A stretch of 64,000 bases of DNA from Gemmobacter sp034519525 (GCA_034519525.1 JAXHOJ010000039.1:62001-126000), one strand, 5' to 3'. Counted from the first letter of the stretch, positions 1 through 8,935 are shown. A program made the numbers and translations. Notes: a model not told the origin generated them from the sequence alone.

Positions 1-146
1 GGTTCCGGCAGGTCTTGCAGCCCGGGCCGGAACCGCCCCATAACACATTGCCCGCCAGGACCGCGCGCCCGCGCCCCCAGCCAAGGGTTTTCGTACCAGC
101 CCCTGCCGCGCAGCCGGGCCGGTTTCGCCCGCTGAGAGGACCGTTC

Positions 147-902
147 ATGAAAGATTTCCCGCCCGCCCCTACCATCACCCGGCTGCGCCACGAATTGCGC
201 CGCCGCAACCTGACCGTGAAAAGCACCGAGGCCCTGACCCCCGCGATGATCCGCATCACCCTGACGGGCGAGGATCTGGCAGGCTTTCTCAGCGCCGCCC
301 CGGATGACCATATCAAGATCTTCGTCCCCGGCCCGGGCGATACGCCCGAAATGCGCGATTACACCCCGCGCCGCTTTGATGCCGAACGGCAAGAGCTGGT
401 GGTGGATTTCGCGGTGCATGACGCCGGGCCTGCCACGCTTTGGGCCTTGCAGGCCAAACCCGGCGATGCGCTGGCCATCGGCGGGCCGCGCGGGTCGCAG
501 GTGATCGGGGGCCAGATTGACCGCTGGCTGCTGATCGGGGATGAAACCGCGCTGCCCGCCATTGGCCGCCGCATCGAAGAGGCCGCGCCCGGCACGGTGA
601 TCGCGGCGCTGGTGGCGATCCCGGATGCCGCCGACCGGCAGGTGTTCGAAACCCGGGCCGATCTGGCACTGCACTGGGTGCAGCGCCCTGCCGCCGCCGC
701 CACCGATCCCGCCCCGCTGCTGGACCGGCTGGCCGAAACCGACATCCCGCCCGGCACCTTTGTCTGGATCGCGGCCGAGGCCAGGGTGGCCCGCGCCCTG
801 CGCAACCATCTGCTGGCGGATCGCGGCCATCCGCCCGGCTGGCTCAAGGCTTCGGGCTATTGGGTGGCGGGCGAGGCCGATCAGGTGGTGCATTTCGACT
901 GA
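147..902 (+). CDS. siderophore-interacting protein (FAD/NAD(P)H ferric-siderophore reductase family)
   Basis: A 251-residue cytosolic flavoprotein of the ViuB/SIP family, which reduces ferric siderophores to release iron. The N-terminal FAD-binding barrel carries RDYTPRRF (about residues 72-79), the family's flavin motif. The NAD(P)H-binding half has DETALPAI (about 133-140), and the protein ends with the conserved GYW near the C-terminus. The frame is open upstream to position 15, but the ATG at 147 follows a GAGAGGA ribosome-binding site and gives the usual family length. No siderophore receptor or synthesis gene is visible here; the partner importer may lie to the left of the window. Fe-siderophore substrate is inferred from family only. 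Confidence 0.88.
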   Translation: MKDFPPAPTITRLRHELRRRNLTVKSTEALTPAMIRITLTGEDLAGFLSAAPDDHIKIFVPGPGDTPEMRDYTPRRFDAERQELVVDFAVHDAGPATLWALQAKPGDALAIGGPRGSQVIGGQIDRWLLIGDETALPAIGRRIEEAAPGTVIAALVAIPDAADRQVFETRADLALHWVQRPAAAATDPAPLLDRLAETDIPPGTFVWIAAEARVARALRNHLLADRGHPPGWLKASGYWVAGEADQVVHFD

Positions 903-978
903 TCGCCTTGCGCCCGGCGCCGGGCTGGCTTCCTATGGCCGCGATAAGGCAAGGATGGGGGCCAGAATGGAGGCCAGA

Positions 979-1875
979 ATGGCACAGGGCAGGATCGCCG
1001 TGATGGGCGCAGGCGCGGTGGGGTGTTTTTACGGCGCGCGGCTGGCGCAGGCGGGCGCAGATGTGGTGCTGATCGGCCGCCCCGCGCTGGCCGATGCCGT
1101 GGCCGCAGAAGGGCTGCTGCTGGAAATGGGCGGCGAGACGATCCGCTTGCCGGTTGCCGCCAGCGCCGATCCTGCGGCGGTGGCCGGGGCCGATCTGGTG
1201 CTGTTCTGCGTGAAATCCGGCGATACCGAAGCGGCGGGGCAGCAGATCGCGCCGCATCTGGCGCCCGGCGCCCAGGTGCTGTCGCTGCAGAACGGTGTCG
1301 GCAATGCCGAACGTCTGGCGGCGGTGATCGGCCAGCCGGTGCTGCCCACGGTGGTTTATGTCGCGGCGCAGATGGGCGGGCCGGGGCATGTGATCCACCG
1401 GGGCCGGGGCGATCTGGTGATCGGTGAAGGGCCGGGCGCCGCAGAGGTGGCCGCCCGGCTGCGCGCCGCAGGCATCAAGGCCGAGGTTTCGGGCCAGACC
1501 CTTGCCGCGCAATGGGAAAAGCTGGTCATCAACTGCGCGCTGAACGCGATTTCAGCGGTGACAGCCGCCCCCTATGGCCGGATCGTCGCACAGCCCGGCG
1601 CGCTGGATCTGATGCAGGGCGTGGTGGCCGAATGTCTGGCCGTGGCCGCAGCCTCTGGCGTGGACCTGCCGGATGGCATCTGGGATCAGGTGCTGCGCAT
1701 AGCCGAGGCGATGCCCACGCAGATTTCATCGACCGCGCAGGACATGCAGCGTGGCCGCGCCACCGAGATCGACTTTCTCAATGGCGAGATCCTGCGGCGC
1801 GGTCAGGCGCTTGGCCTGCCCACCCCGCTGAATGCCGCGCTGACCGTTCTGGTGAAGCTGGCCGAACAGCGCTGA
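979..1875 (+). CDS. panE: 2-dehydropantoate 2-reductase
   Basis: A 298-residue NADPH-dependent ketopantoate reductase (ApbA/PanE family) of the pantothenate/CoA pathway. The Rossmann motif GAGAVG is at about residues 10-15. The catalytic Lys lies in WEKLVINCALNAISAV (about 176-191) and the substrate-binding Glu in TEIDFLNGE near the C-terminus. The start is ambiguous: a short tandem duplication (GCCAGAATGGAG / GCCAGAATGGCA) creates ATGs at 967 and 979. The second puts the Rossmann fold nearest the N-terminus. Many alphaproteobacterial paralogues act on other 2-keto acids, so the exact substrate is not certain. It lies 76 bp after the siderophore-interacting gene on the same strand and converges on the metal transporter. 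Confidence 0.85.
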   Translation: MAQGRIAVMGAGAVGCFYGARLAQAGADVVLIGRPALADAVAAEGLLLEMGGETIRLPVAASADPAAVAGADLVLFCVKSGDTEAAGQQIAPHLAPGAQVLSLQNGVGNAERLAAVIGQPVLPTVVYVAAQMGGPGHVIHRGRGDLVIGEGPGAAEVAARLRAAGIKAEVSGQTLAAQWEKLVINCALNAISAVTAAPYGRIVAQPGALDLMQGVVAECLAVAAASGVDLPDGIWDQVLRIAEAMPTQISSTAQDMQRGRATEIDFLNGEILRRGQALGLPTPLNAALTVLVKLAEQR

Positions 1876-1881
1876 CCGGCC

Positions 1882-2715
1882 TCACACCTGCGCCGTGCTG
1901 CGCCGGGTAATCCAGCGGCGGCGCAGAAAGGCCAGCACGAACAGCGCGGTCTGCACCAGAATGATGGTCGGCGCCGGCGCGCTGTCCAGCCAGAAGCTGG
2001 CATAGGTGCCCGACAGCATCGCCAGCAGGCTGGCGCCGCAGGCCACGATCATCATCCGGCCAAAGCTGCGCACCGTCAGAAAGGCAATCGCCCCCGGCCC
2101 GATCAGCAGCCCCACCGCCAGCACCAGCCCGGTCGCCGTCAGCGTCGCCACGATGGTCAGCGAAATGGCCGTCAGCAGCCCGTAATGCAGCCAGCCCACC
2201 GGCAGCCCCGATACCCGCGCCTGTGCGGGATCAAAGCTCCACAGCATCAGATCCTTCCAGCGCAGCGCCAGCCCCGCCGTCACCACCAGCGCGATGATGC
2301 CCGCCGTCCACAGATCGGCGGCCCCCACGCCCAGCATGTTGCCGAACAGGATATGATCCAGATGGGCATCGCTTTCGATGGCGGTGTATAAAACCAGCCC
2401 CAGCCCGAACATGCCGGAAAACACAACACCCATCACGGTATCCTGTTTCACCCGGCTGTTGCCCGCCAGAAATCCGGTGGCCACCGCCGCCGTCATCCCG
2501 GCGGCAAAGGCCCCCAGGATCAGCGGCAGCCCGGTGACATAGGCCAGAACGATGCCCGGCAGCACCGCATGGCTGATGGCATCGCCCATCAGCGCCCAGC
2601 CCTTCAGCACCAGAAAACACGACAGCAGCGCCGTGGGAATGGCGATGATGATGCAGATCAGGAAGGCATTCTGCATGAAGGGAAATTGCAGCGGCAGCAG
2701 CAGCTCGGCCATCAT
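1882..2715 (-). CDS. sitD: Mn/Fe ABC transporter permease, second subunit
   Basis: A 277-residue inner-membrane permease of the ABC-3 (ZnuB/MntB/SitCD) family with about eight hydrophobic segments. It carries the family signature GWALMGDAISHAVLPGI near residues 45-61. It is the last gene of a four-gene importer operon and starts inside the stop of sitC (ATGA overlap), so translation is probably coupled. Two tandem permeases plus one ATPase and one binding protein is the SitABCD arrangement, rather than ZnuABC with a single permease. That arrangement and the Fur-family box upstream of sitA favour Mn2+/Fe2+ as substrate; zinc cannot be excluded by sequence. Confidence 0.87.
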   Translation of the reverse strand: MMAELLLPLQFPFMQNAFLICIIIAIPTALLSCFLVLKGWALMGDAISHAVLPGIVLAYVTGLPLILGAFAAGMTAAVATGFLAGNSRVKQDTVMGVVFSGMFGLGLVLYTAIESDAHLDHILFGNMLGVGAADLWTAGIIALVVTAGLALRWKDLMLWSFDPAQARVSGLPVGWLHYGLLTAISLTIVATLTATGLVLAVGLLIGPGAIAFLTVRSFGRMMIVACGASLLAMLSGTYASFWLDSAPAPTIILVQTALFVLAFLRRRWITRRSTAQV

Positions 2716-3575
2716 GGCTGCGCCTCCGTCTCGCGCAGCGCCTCGGCGGCGCGCAGGCGGGCGGCGCGCAGACCATGCTTGGGGGCGAACAGGAAGGCGG
2801 TCAGGAACAGCAGGGTCTGCAAGACCACGATCACCCCGCCGGTGGCACCGTTCAGGAAATAGCTGATATAGGCGCCGAAGAAACTGGTGCCCATGCCGAT
2901 CGCCACCGAGACCGCGATCAGCCGCGAAAACCGGTCGCACAGCAGATAGGCGGTGGCGCCCGGCGTCACCACCATGGCCACCACCAGAAACGCCCCCACC
3001 GTCTGCATCGCCGCCACGACAGAGGCCGACAGCAGCGTGAAGAACAGCACTTTCAGCAGCCCGGGTTTCAGGCCGATGGATCGTGCATGGCCTTCGTCAA
3101 AGAATACCGCCATCAGATCGCGCCATTTGGCCAGCAGCACCAGCATCGACACCGCACCGATGATCGCCAGTTGCAGCGTGTCTTCGGGCGTGATCGCCAG
3201 GATATTGCCCATGGTGATGGTCTGCACCGAAACCGACATCGGATTGACCGAAACCATGAACAGCCCCAGCCCGAAGAAGCCGGTGAAGATCAGCCCGATC
3301 ACCACATCGGCCTTCAGTCCCGAACGGTCTGACAGGAACAGCATCGCCGCCGCCGCCAGCCCGCCGGAGATAAAGGCCCCCAGCGCGAAGGGCAGCCCCA
3401 GGATATAGGCCCCCGCCACCCCCGGCACCACAGAATGTGACAGGGCATCCCCGATCAGCGACCAGCCTTTCAGCATCAGATAGGAAGACAGAAAGCCGCA
3501 GACGCCCCCCACCAGCGCCGAAACCCACATGGCATTGACCATGTAGCCATAGCCGAACGGCTCCAGCAGCATCAT
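2712..3575 (-). CDS. sitC: Mn/Fe ABC transporter permease, first subunit
   Basis: A 287-residue polytopic membrane protein of the ABC-3 permease family and paralogue of the following gene. It has the matching signature GWSLIGDALSHSVVPGV (about residues 37-53) and roughly eight membrane segments. It begins in an ATGA overlap with sitB and ends in an ATGA overlap with sitD, so the three genes are tightly coupled. It would form a heterodimeric channel with SitD in the inner membrane. An MM start at 3575 is supported by the overlap with sitB. Confidence 0.88.
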   Translation of the reverse strand: MMLLEPFGYGYMVNAMWVSALVGGVCGFLSSYLMLKGWSLIGDALSHSVVPGVAGAYILGLPFALGAFISGGLAAAAMLFLSDRSGLKADVVIGLIFTGFFGLGLFMVSVNPMSVSVQTITMGNILAITPEDTLQLAIIGAVSMLVLLAKWRDLMAVFFDEGHARSIGLKPGLLKVLFFTLLSASVVAAMQTVGAFLVVAMVVTPGATAYLLCDRFSRLIAVSVAIGMGTSFFGAYISYFLNGATGGVIVVLQTLLFLTAFLFAPKHGLRAARLRAAEALRETEAQP

Positions 3576-4459
3576 TCGCTGCCCTCCCGCCGCCGGGTGC
3601 GTTCGCCATATTGCACCAGCGGGCGTTCGTCATCGGTCAGGATCGACAGCTCGCGCGGATCGTCATCATCATGCAGCGCGCCGCCGGCCAGGGTGAAACG
3701 CCGCAGCACGCCGCCAAAGGCCTGTTCCAGATTGGCATGGGTAAAGGTGGTATCGGTCGGGCCATGGGCCAGCACCGTGCCCTTCACCAGCACCACCCGG
3801 TCACAATATTCCGGCACCGACCCGAGGTTGTGGGTCGAAACCAGCATCACCCGGCCTTCGGCCCGCAATTCGCGCAACAGGGTGATGATCTGTTCTTCGG
3901 TCTGCACATCGACGCCGGTAAAGGGTTCATCCAGAAGGATAACCTGCCCATCCTGCGCCAGCGCCCGGGCGAGGAAGACCCGCTTCTTCTGCCCGCCCGA
4001 CAATTCGCCGATCTGGCGGTGACGGTAATCCTGCATGTTCACGCGGGCCAGCGCCTGATCCACCGCCGCATGATCGGCGGCCGAGGGGCGGCGCAGAAAT
4101 CCCATATGGCCATAGCGGCCCAGCATCACCACATCCTCGACCAGGATGGGGAAAGACCAGTCCACCTCTTCGGCCTGCGGCACATAGGCCACCAGATTGC
4201 GCCGCAGGGCCTCTTTCACCGTCATCCCCAGCAGGCGGATCTCGCCGCGCGCCACAGGCACAAAACCCATGATCGCCTTGAAAAGTGTGGATTTTCCGGC
4301 GCCATTCACCCCCACCAATGCGGTGACGGTGCCGCGCGGAATGGCAAAGCTGGCATCGCGCAGCGCCGTCATGCCGTTGCGATAGGTGACGGTAACATGC
4401 CGCGCCTGAATCCCGTCATCCTCTGCCGGGTGTTCTGCATCGTTCGACCGAAGAAACAT
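3572..4459 (-). CDS. sitB: Mn/Fe ABC transporter ATP-binding protein
   Basis: A 295-residue ABC ATPase of the metal-importer class. The Walker A is GVNGAGKST (about residues 49-57), the signature LSGGQKKR, the Walker B VILLDEPFTGVD, and the H-loop STHN. It is longer than many homologues because of an acidic C-terminal tail with DDDDPRE, typical of the SitB/MntB branch in Rhodobacterales. It lies 53 bp downstream of sitA, a gap that holds a strong hairpin, and overlaps sitC by 4 bp. Confidence 0.9.
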   Translation of the reverse strand: MFLRSNDAEHPAEDDGIQARHVTVTYRNGMTALRDASFAIPRGTVTALVGVNGAGKSTLFKAIMGFVPVARGEIRLLGMTVKEALRRNLVAYVPQAEEVDWSFPILVEDVVMLGRYGHMGFLRRPSAADHAAVDQALARVNMQDYRHRQIGELSGGQKKRVFLARALAQDGQVILLDEPFTGVDVQTEEQIITLLRELRAEGRVMLVSTHNLGSVPEYCDRVVLVKGTVLAHGPTDTTFTHANLEQAFGGVLRRFTLAGGALHDDDDPRELSILTDDERPLVQYGERTRRREGSE

Positions 4460-4477
4460 GGCTCTCTTTCAGCAAAA

Positions 4478-4501
4478 GGGCCGACGCATCGGCGCCGGCC
4501 C
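4478..4501 (-). terminator. hairpin in the sitA-sitB gap (attenuator-like)
   Basis: In the 53-bp sitA-sitB gap the arms GGGCCG and CGC pair with GCG and CGGCCC around a 4-base loop, with one A/C mismatch. On the coding (minus) strand it is followed by CCCTTTTGC, so it resembles a weak intrinsic terminator. Such hairpins usually protect the upstream binding-protein mRNA and lower expression of the downstream ATPase and permeases. Structure is read from sequence; the role is inferred. Confidence 0.55.
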
Positions 4502-4512
4502 ATAGGGAACTG

Positions 4513-5412
4513 TCAGTTGCTGCCGCCGGTCAGGCCGTCGACAATGGTTTCAGACGTGACCTTCAGCAGGTCCAGATAGCTGGGCACCGGGCCATCTTCG
4601 GCGGAAAGGCTGTCGACATACAGCACACCGCCGAACTGCGCCCCGGTTTCGCGCGCCACCTGTTCCGCCGGGGCGCTGGAAACCGTGCTTTCGCAGAAGA
4701 CGACCGGGATCTTGTTTTCCGTCACCCCGTCGATCACGGCGCGCACCTGTTGCGGCGTGCCGGTCTGATCGGCGTTGATCGGCCAGAGATAAAGTTCCTT
4801 CAGCCCGAAATCCCGCGCCAGATAGCTGAAGGCGCCTTCGCAGGTCACCAGCCAGCGTTGGCTTTCGGGCAGATCGGCCATGCGGGCGCGCAAAGGCTCG
4901 ATCGTGGCGCGCAGCTGATCCTTGTAGGCCGCCGCATTGGTGGCATAGGTGGCGGCATTGGCCGGATCCTGCGCCGCAAAGGCCTTTTCGATATTGTCGA
5001 TGTAGATCAGGGCGTTATCCAGGCTCATCCAGGCATGGGGATTGGGCTTTCCCTCATACGAGCCTTCGGCGATGGAGATCGGCGCAATGCCTTCGCTGAG
5101 CGTGGCGGCAGGCACATCGCCCAGATTGGTCAGAAACTGCTGGAACCACAGTTCCAGGTTCAGCCCGTTCCACAACACCAGATCGGCATCGCTGGCATTG
5201 ACGATATCGCGGGGCGTGGGTTCATAGCCGTGGATTTCGGCGCCGGGTTTGGTGATAGAAACCACCTCGGCGGCGTCGCCCGCCACCTGCCGGGCCATAT
5301 CGGCCAGAACGGTGAAGCTGGTCACCACTTTCATCTTGTCATCGGCCTGTGCCGGTCCTGCCAGAGTGGCGAGGGCGCAGGTTCCTGCCAGAAGCATCAG
5401 CCTTGGGGTCAT
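4513..5412 (-). CDS. sitA: Mn/Fe ABC transporter substrate-binding protein
   Basis: A 299-residue periplasmic binding protein of the cluster A-I metal-binding family (ZnuA/MntA/SitA). The signal peptide is residues 1-23 (cleavage after AQA). Probable metal ligands are the His of AEIHGYEPTPRDI, the His of NPHAWMSLDNA, and acidic residues in LVTCEGAFSYL and near the C-terminus (DSLSAEDGPVPSYLDL). There is no His-rich loop of the kind seen in ZnuA, which fits Mn/Fe better than Zn. It is the first gene of the operon, with an AGGACAGG ribosome-binding site and a palindromic Fur-family box about 40-50 bp upstream of the start. Confidence 0.9.
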   Translation of the reverse strand: MTPRLMLLAGTCALATLAGPAQADDKMKVVTSFTVLADMARQVAGDAAEVVSITKPGAEIHGYEPTPRDIVNASDADLVLWNGLNLELWFQQFLTNLGDVPAATLSEGIAPISIAEGSYEGKPNPHAWMSLDNALIYIDNIEKAFAAQDPANAATYATNAAAYKDQLRATIEPLRARMADLPESQRWLVTCEGAFSYLARDFGLKELYLWPINADQTGTPQQVRAVIDGVTENKIPVVFCESTVSSAPAEQVARETGAQFGGVLYVDSLSAEDGPVPSYLDLLKVTSETIVDGLTGGSN

Positions 5413-5449
5413 TCTGCCTGTCCTGTTCGAGATCCGCTGGTGAAATGAA

Positions 5450-5462
5450 AATGATAATCATT
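5450..5462. promoter_or_regulatory. Fur/Mur-type operator upstream of sitA
   Basis: AATGAT-A-ATCATT is a perfect 13-bp palindrome, flanked by AT-rich sequence, and matches the core of the classical Fur box. It sits 38 bp upstream of sitA. In Rhodobacterales and rhizobia the Fur homologue at sit operons is often the Mn-responsive Mur. Metal-dependent repression is inferred. The rest of the 5413-5698 gap shows no gene. Confidence 0.72.
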
Positions 5463-5698
5463 CGCAATCGTCAAGCGGGAAGTTCATCTGCTGTCGATTT
5501 CGTGTGCCAGAGGCCGGAAAAGAAGGGGGATTTAACAGTTTCTTGAGATTTCGGTGGTGCAGCGGGCAGAAACGGCCTTGGCCGTGCCTTGCATCGGGGC
5601 CGCCTGTGTCCCGCAGCCGGGCCGCGGGCGTCTGGCATCCGTCCCGACAGGGCGCCCGCCCACAGAAGGCGGCAGCGGCAGGGCGTGACGGGGGCGGA

Positions 5699-7090
5699 TC
5701 AGCCGCAAAGATCGGTCAGCGACAGCAGGCCGCCGCCATGGATATCATCCGCTCCGGCGGCGCCGATGTCGCGCAATTGCGACAGCAGCCGCTGTTCCAC
5801 CGTTTCCACCGGCGCCGCCGGATCGCGCGACAGATAGAGGGCCAGCGCGGCAGTCACGAAGGGCGTGGCGAAAGAGGTGCCGGATTTGGCAGCCGCCCCC
5901 CGCACCGAGGTGGCCGCCAGCAGATTGACGCCCGGCGCCGCCGCATCCAGATGCGGGCCGCGCTGTGCCTGACGATAGGGCCTGCCGCGCTGATCCACTG
6001 CCGTGATCGCCAGAACCCCGGCATAGGCCGCCGGATAGGCCGGGGCGGCCTCTGGCCCGCCATTGCCGACGGCGGCGACAAAGATCATCCCACGCTCTGC
6101 CCGAAGCCGGGCCATGGCGGATTCCAGCAGGGTATTGGCCGGGCCCGCCAGCGACAGGTTGACGATCCGCACATTGCGCGCCGCCAGGGCATCCAGCCCG
6201 CGCAGCAGCGCCACCACATCGGCGCGTTCATCCTGCCCCGCGCGGGAAAACACATCCACCGCAAGGATCTGCGCTTCGGGGATCAGGCCGGGCACGCGCG
6301 AGCCGGGATTGCCCGCCAGCAAGGACACGACCGCAGTGCCATGCACCGCTGCAGAAGGCGACCGGGTATCCAGCACGCCGGGCAGCACTTCGACCCGGGC
6401 GCCCTGCAGGATATCATGGGCCAGATTGACCCCGGTATCCATCACACCGACCGGCACGGTCACGCGGCAATCGGGGCGCAGATCGCGGTTTTCGGGCCAG
6501 CCGATCATCTGCCAGGCGCCGCAGTTTGCATGGCCACAGGCCGGGGTGGCTGGGGCGGGCACGGCGGCGGCCAGAACCTGGGACTGGCCTGCGCGGTAAA
6601 AGTGGTTCAGATCGGCCCCTGCCCCGCTGGGCAGCTGCCTGACCCTGTCGCGCGCCTCCTCCAGCGCGGTGCCGGGCGGTGCCGCCAGCCGGATCAGCGC
6701 GCCACTGGCCGAGGGGAGCGGCTGCGCATCCAGCAGGGTATAGCCTTCGTCCAGCAGTTGCAGAAGATCCTCGGCCGTCATGTCGCGCACCACGATTTCA
6801 GGCGCGAATTGCGGCAGGGGCTGCAGGCGCGGTGCCGGGATTACCGCAGGCGGGGCGACCCGGTTTGGCCGGGTTGCGCGGGGGCGGCGCCGGTCGTCAT
6901 CATCGTCGTCGCGGTCCCGGCTGTGATCGTCATCCCGGTCATCGCTGTCGTCGTCACCATCATCGTCGTCGTCGTCATCATCCGCCAGGGCCATGGCCGC
7001 CGGGCCGAACAGGGGATCCAGCGCCGGAAAGGCCGATGCCAGAAGCGCCGAAAGAAGCAATATGCCCGTAAGCCGATGCAGAAGGTTCAT
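5699..7090 (-). CDS. secreted S8 (subtilisin-like) serine peptidase with Asp/Arg-rich segment
   Basis: A 463-residue protein with a signal peptide (about residues 1-36), then a low-complexity run of Asp with interspersed Arg and Ser (about 37-70), then a proline-rich linker and an S8 catalytic domain. The triad is visible: Asp in GVMDTGVN, His in AAVHGTAV, and Ser in KSGTSFATP. The oxyanion Asn is probably in AAVGNGG. Two cysteines in CGHANC and one near the C-terminus could form disulfides. The acidic segment is encoded by a GTC/ATC trinucleotide-rich tract (about 6890-6985). The gene stands alone between the sit and btu operons, each with its own direction signals. The substrate is unknown; the Asp run could bind Ca2+. 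Confidence 0.85.
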   Translation of the reverse strand: MNLLHRLTGILLLSALLASAFPALDPLFGPAAMALADDDDDDDDGDDDSDDRDDDHSRDRDDDDDDRRRPRATRPNRVAPPAVIPAPRLQPLPQFAPEIVVRDMTAEDLLQLLDEGYTLLDAQPLPSASGALIRLAAPPGTALEEARDRVRQLPSGAGADLNHFYRAGQSQVLAAAVPAPATPACGHANCGAWQMIGWPENRDLRPDCRVTVPVGVMDTGVNLAHDILQGARVEVLPGVLDTRSPSAAVHGTAVVSLLAGNPGSRVPGLIPEAQILAVDVFSRAGQDERADVVALLRGLDALAARNVRIVNLSLAGPANTLLESAMARLRAERGMIFVAAVGNGGPEAAPAYPAAYAGVLAITAVDQRGRPYRQAQRGPHLDAAAPGVNLLAATSVRGAAAKSGTSFATPFVTAALALYLSRDPAAPVETVEQRLLSQLRDIGAAGADDIHGGGLLSLTDLCG

Positions 7091-7211
7091 GATGCCGCCG
7101 CCCTTTCATGTTGCCTTTTACAACGGCCGGGGCCGCCGCCTATTCCATGGCGCGAGTCATTCCGGCTGAAACAGGATATAGCTGTAGATCAGGGCCGGGC
7201 CAGCGCCGAGG

Positions 7212-7952
7212 TCAGAGGGCGGCAAGCGGTTGCAGGATCAGGCCGCTTTCGGTTTCGGCGCGCCAGCAGGTAACGCCGAAGACCTGTGCCATCAGATCGG
7301 CGGTCAGCACCGCGCCCGGGGGGCCATCGGCAATGATGCGGCCTGCGTCGATCACCACCAGCCGGGTGCAGTGCCGGGCCGCCAGCCCCAGATCATGCAG
7401 CGAGGCCAGAACGCTGCGCCCTTCGGCGGCCAGGCTGTGGAAGACCTGCATGCTGCGGATCTGCTGTGCCGGGTCCAGCCCGGCGATCGGTTCATCGGCC
7501 ATCAGCAGGGGCGTATCCTGCGCCAGTGCCCGGGCGATCAGGGCGCGGGCCTGTTCGCCGCCCGACAGTTCGGTGGCGCGGCGGTGGCAGTAGCCTTGCA
7601 GGCCCATGCGGGCGAGCGCGGCCTCAACGAGGGCCGGATTGCCCGCGCCGCCCCGGGCCAGCTGGCCCAGCGAGACAAGGTGCTGCACCGTGACCGGCCA
7701 GGCGATCTCGCGCGATTGCGGCAGCCAGGCGGCCTGTGCCGCCCGCCGGGCCGGCGGCAGGGCGGCCAGCGAGCTGTGGCCTTCGGCGGGGATCAGGCCG
7801 AGGGCGGCGCGCATCAGCGTGGTCTTGCCCGCGCCATTGGGGCCGATCAGCCCGACGAATTCGCCCGCGCCGATGGTCAGCGAGATCTGATCCAGCACGC
7901 AGCGCGCGTCGCGTCGCAGGGTCAGCCGGTCCAGGGTCAGCGCTGCGGTCAT
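7212..7952 (-). CDS. btuD: vitamin B12 ABC transporter ATP-binding protein
   Basis: A 246-residue ABC ATPase of the FecE/BtuD class: Walker A GPNGAGKTT (about residues 37-45), signature LSGGEQARALIARA, Walker B LLMADEPIAGLD, H-loop LHDLGLAAR. It is the last gene of the riboswitch-controlled operon and overlaps the permease by 4 bp (ATGA). The family alone would also fit ferric siderophore import. The cobalamin riboswitch at the head of the operon makes B12 or another corrinoid the substrate. Confidence 0.87.
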   Translation of the reverse strand: MTAALTLDRLTLRRDARCVLDQISLTIGAGEFVGLIGPNGAGKTTLMRAALGLIPAEGHSSLAALPPARRAAQAAWLPQSREIAWPVTVQHLVSLGQLARGGAGNPALVEAALARMGLQGYCHRRATELSGGEQARALIARALAQDTPLLMADEPIAGLDPAQQIRSMQVFHSLAAEGRSVLASLHDLGLAARHCTRLVVIDAGRIIADGPPGAVLTADLMAQVFGVTCWRAETESGLILQPLAAL

Positions 7953-8935
7953 GCCTGCCCCCGGTTGCGCCAGATCAGATGCAGGAAGATCGGCGCGCCG
8001 ACCAGCGCCATCAGCACGCCCAGCTTCAGGTCGCGCCCGGGCAGCACCAGCCGCACCGCGATATCGGCGGCCAGCACCAGCGCCGCGCCGCCAAGGGCCG
8101 AGGCGGGCAGCAGCCGGGCAGGCCGGGCGCCGACCAGCGGGCGCAGCACATGCGGCACCACCAGGCCCACAAAGCCGATGGCCCCGGCCACCGCCGTCAC
8201 CGCGCCGACCGAGGCGGCGACGCCGCCCACCAGCATCAGCCGCAGCCGCCGCAGATCGACGCCCATCGAGGCGGCGGCATCTTCGCCCAGCGTCAGCGCC
8301 TCCAGCCCGCGACCCAGCCGCGACAGGGCCAGCCAGCCAAGCGCCATCACCGGCAGCGCCATCCAGACATGGGTGAAGGACCGATCCGCCAGCGAGCCCA
8401 TCATCCAGAACACGATTTCATTGGCGGCAAAGGGGTTGGGCGACAGGTTCAGCACCAGAGAGGTCAGCGCCGAGGCCAGCGCCGACAGGGCGATCCCTGC
8501 GAGGATCAGCACCAGCGCGCCGCCCTGCGGCCCGGCCAGAAACAGGATCAGCCCGACGCCGATGCCCGCCCCGGCCAGTGCCGATACCGGCAGGGCCAGT
8601 GCGAACAGCGCGGCAAAGCCGGTCTGGATCGCCAGAACCGCGCCCAAAGCTGCGGCAGAGGACACGCCGATCAGCCCCGGTTCGGCCAGCGGATTGCGCA
8701 GATAGCCCTGCATCGCCGCCCCCGAAAGCCCGAGGCTGACGCCCACCATCACCGCCAGAATGGCGCGGGGCAGGCGGATTTCGCGCAGCACCATGGTCAG
8801 CGGGCCATCGCCCCCCGCCAGCAGCGCCCAAAGGCTTTCGCCCGGCCCTGCCTCGGCCGGGCCGGTGACCAGCGACAGCAGGAACAGCGCGGCCACCAGC
8901 AGGGCCAGCGCCAGCATCAGCAGCGGAAACCTCAT
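7949..8935 (-). CDS. btuC: vitamin B12 ABC transporter permease
   Basis: A 328-residue FecCD-family inner-membrane permease with about ten hydrophobic helices. It shows the family landmarks REIRLPRAILAVMVG (about residues 51-65), GAAMQGYLRNPLAEPGLIG (about 72-90), and GFVGLVVPHVLR (about 246-257). It overlaps both neighbours by 4 bp, so the three transporter genes are translationally coupled. It is assigned to B12 because of the riboswitch and the BtuB-like receptor upstream. Confidence 0.88.
   Translation of the reverse strand: MRFPLLMLALALLVAALFLLSLVTGPAEAGPGESLWALLAGGDGPLTMVLREIRLPRAILAVMVGVSLGLSGAAMQGYLRNPLAEPGLIGVSSAAALGAVLAIQTGFAALFALALPVSALAGAGIGVGLILFLAGPQGGALVLILAGIALSALASALTSLVLNLSPNPFAANEIVFWMMGSLADRSFTHVWMALPVMALGWLALSRLGRGLEALTLGEDAAASMGVDLRRLRLMLVGGVAASVGAVTAVAGAIGFVGLVVPHVLRPLVGARPARLLPASALGGAALVLAADIAVRLVLPGRDLKLGVLMALVGAPIFLHLIWRNRGQA

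Noticed and set aside
904..930. GCCCGGCGCCGGGC palindrome as a terminator after the siderophore-interacting gene
   Set aside because: No T-run and self-complementary without a proper loop; probably chance in GC-rich sequence.
1882..5412. Zinc uptake operon znuABC
   Set aside because: Two permeases, no His-rich loop in the binding protein and a Fur-type palindrome fit Mn/Fe SitABCD better; zinc remains possible but is not the main call.
5504..7273. Long plus-strand open frame of 589 codons opposite the S8 peptidase
   Set aside because: Composition (runs of Arg, Gln, His, Gly) is that of an antisense shadow in GC-rich DNA; the opposite strand has a full catalytic triad and signal peptide.
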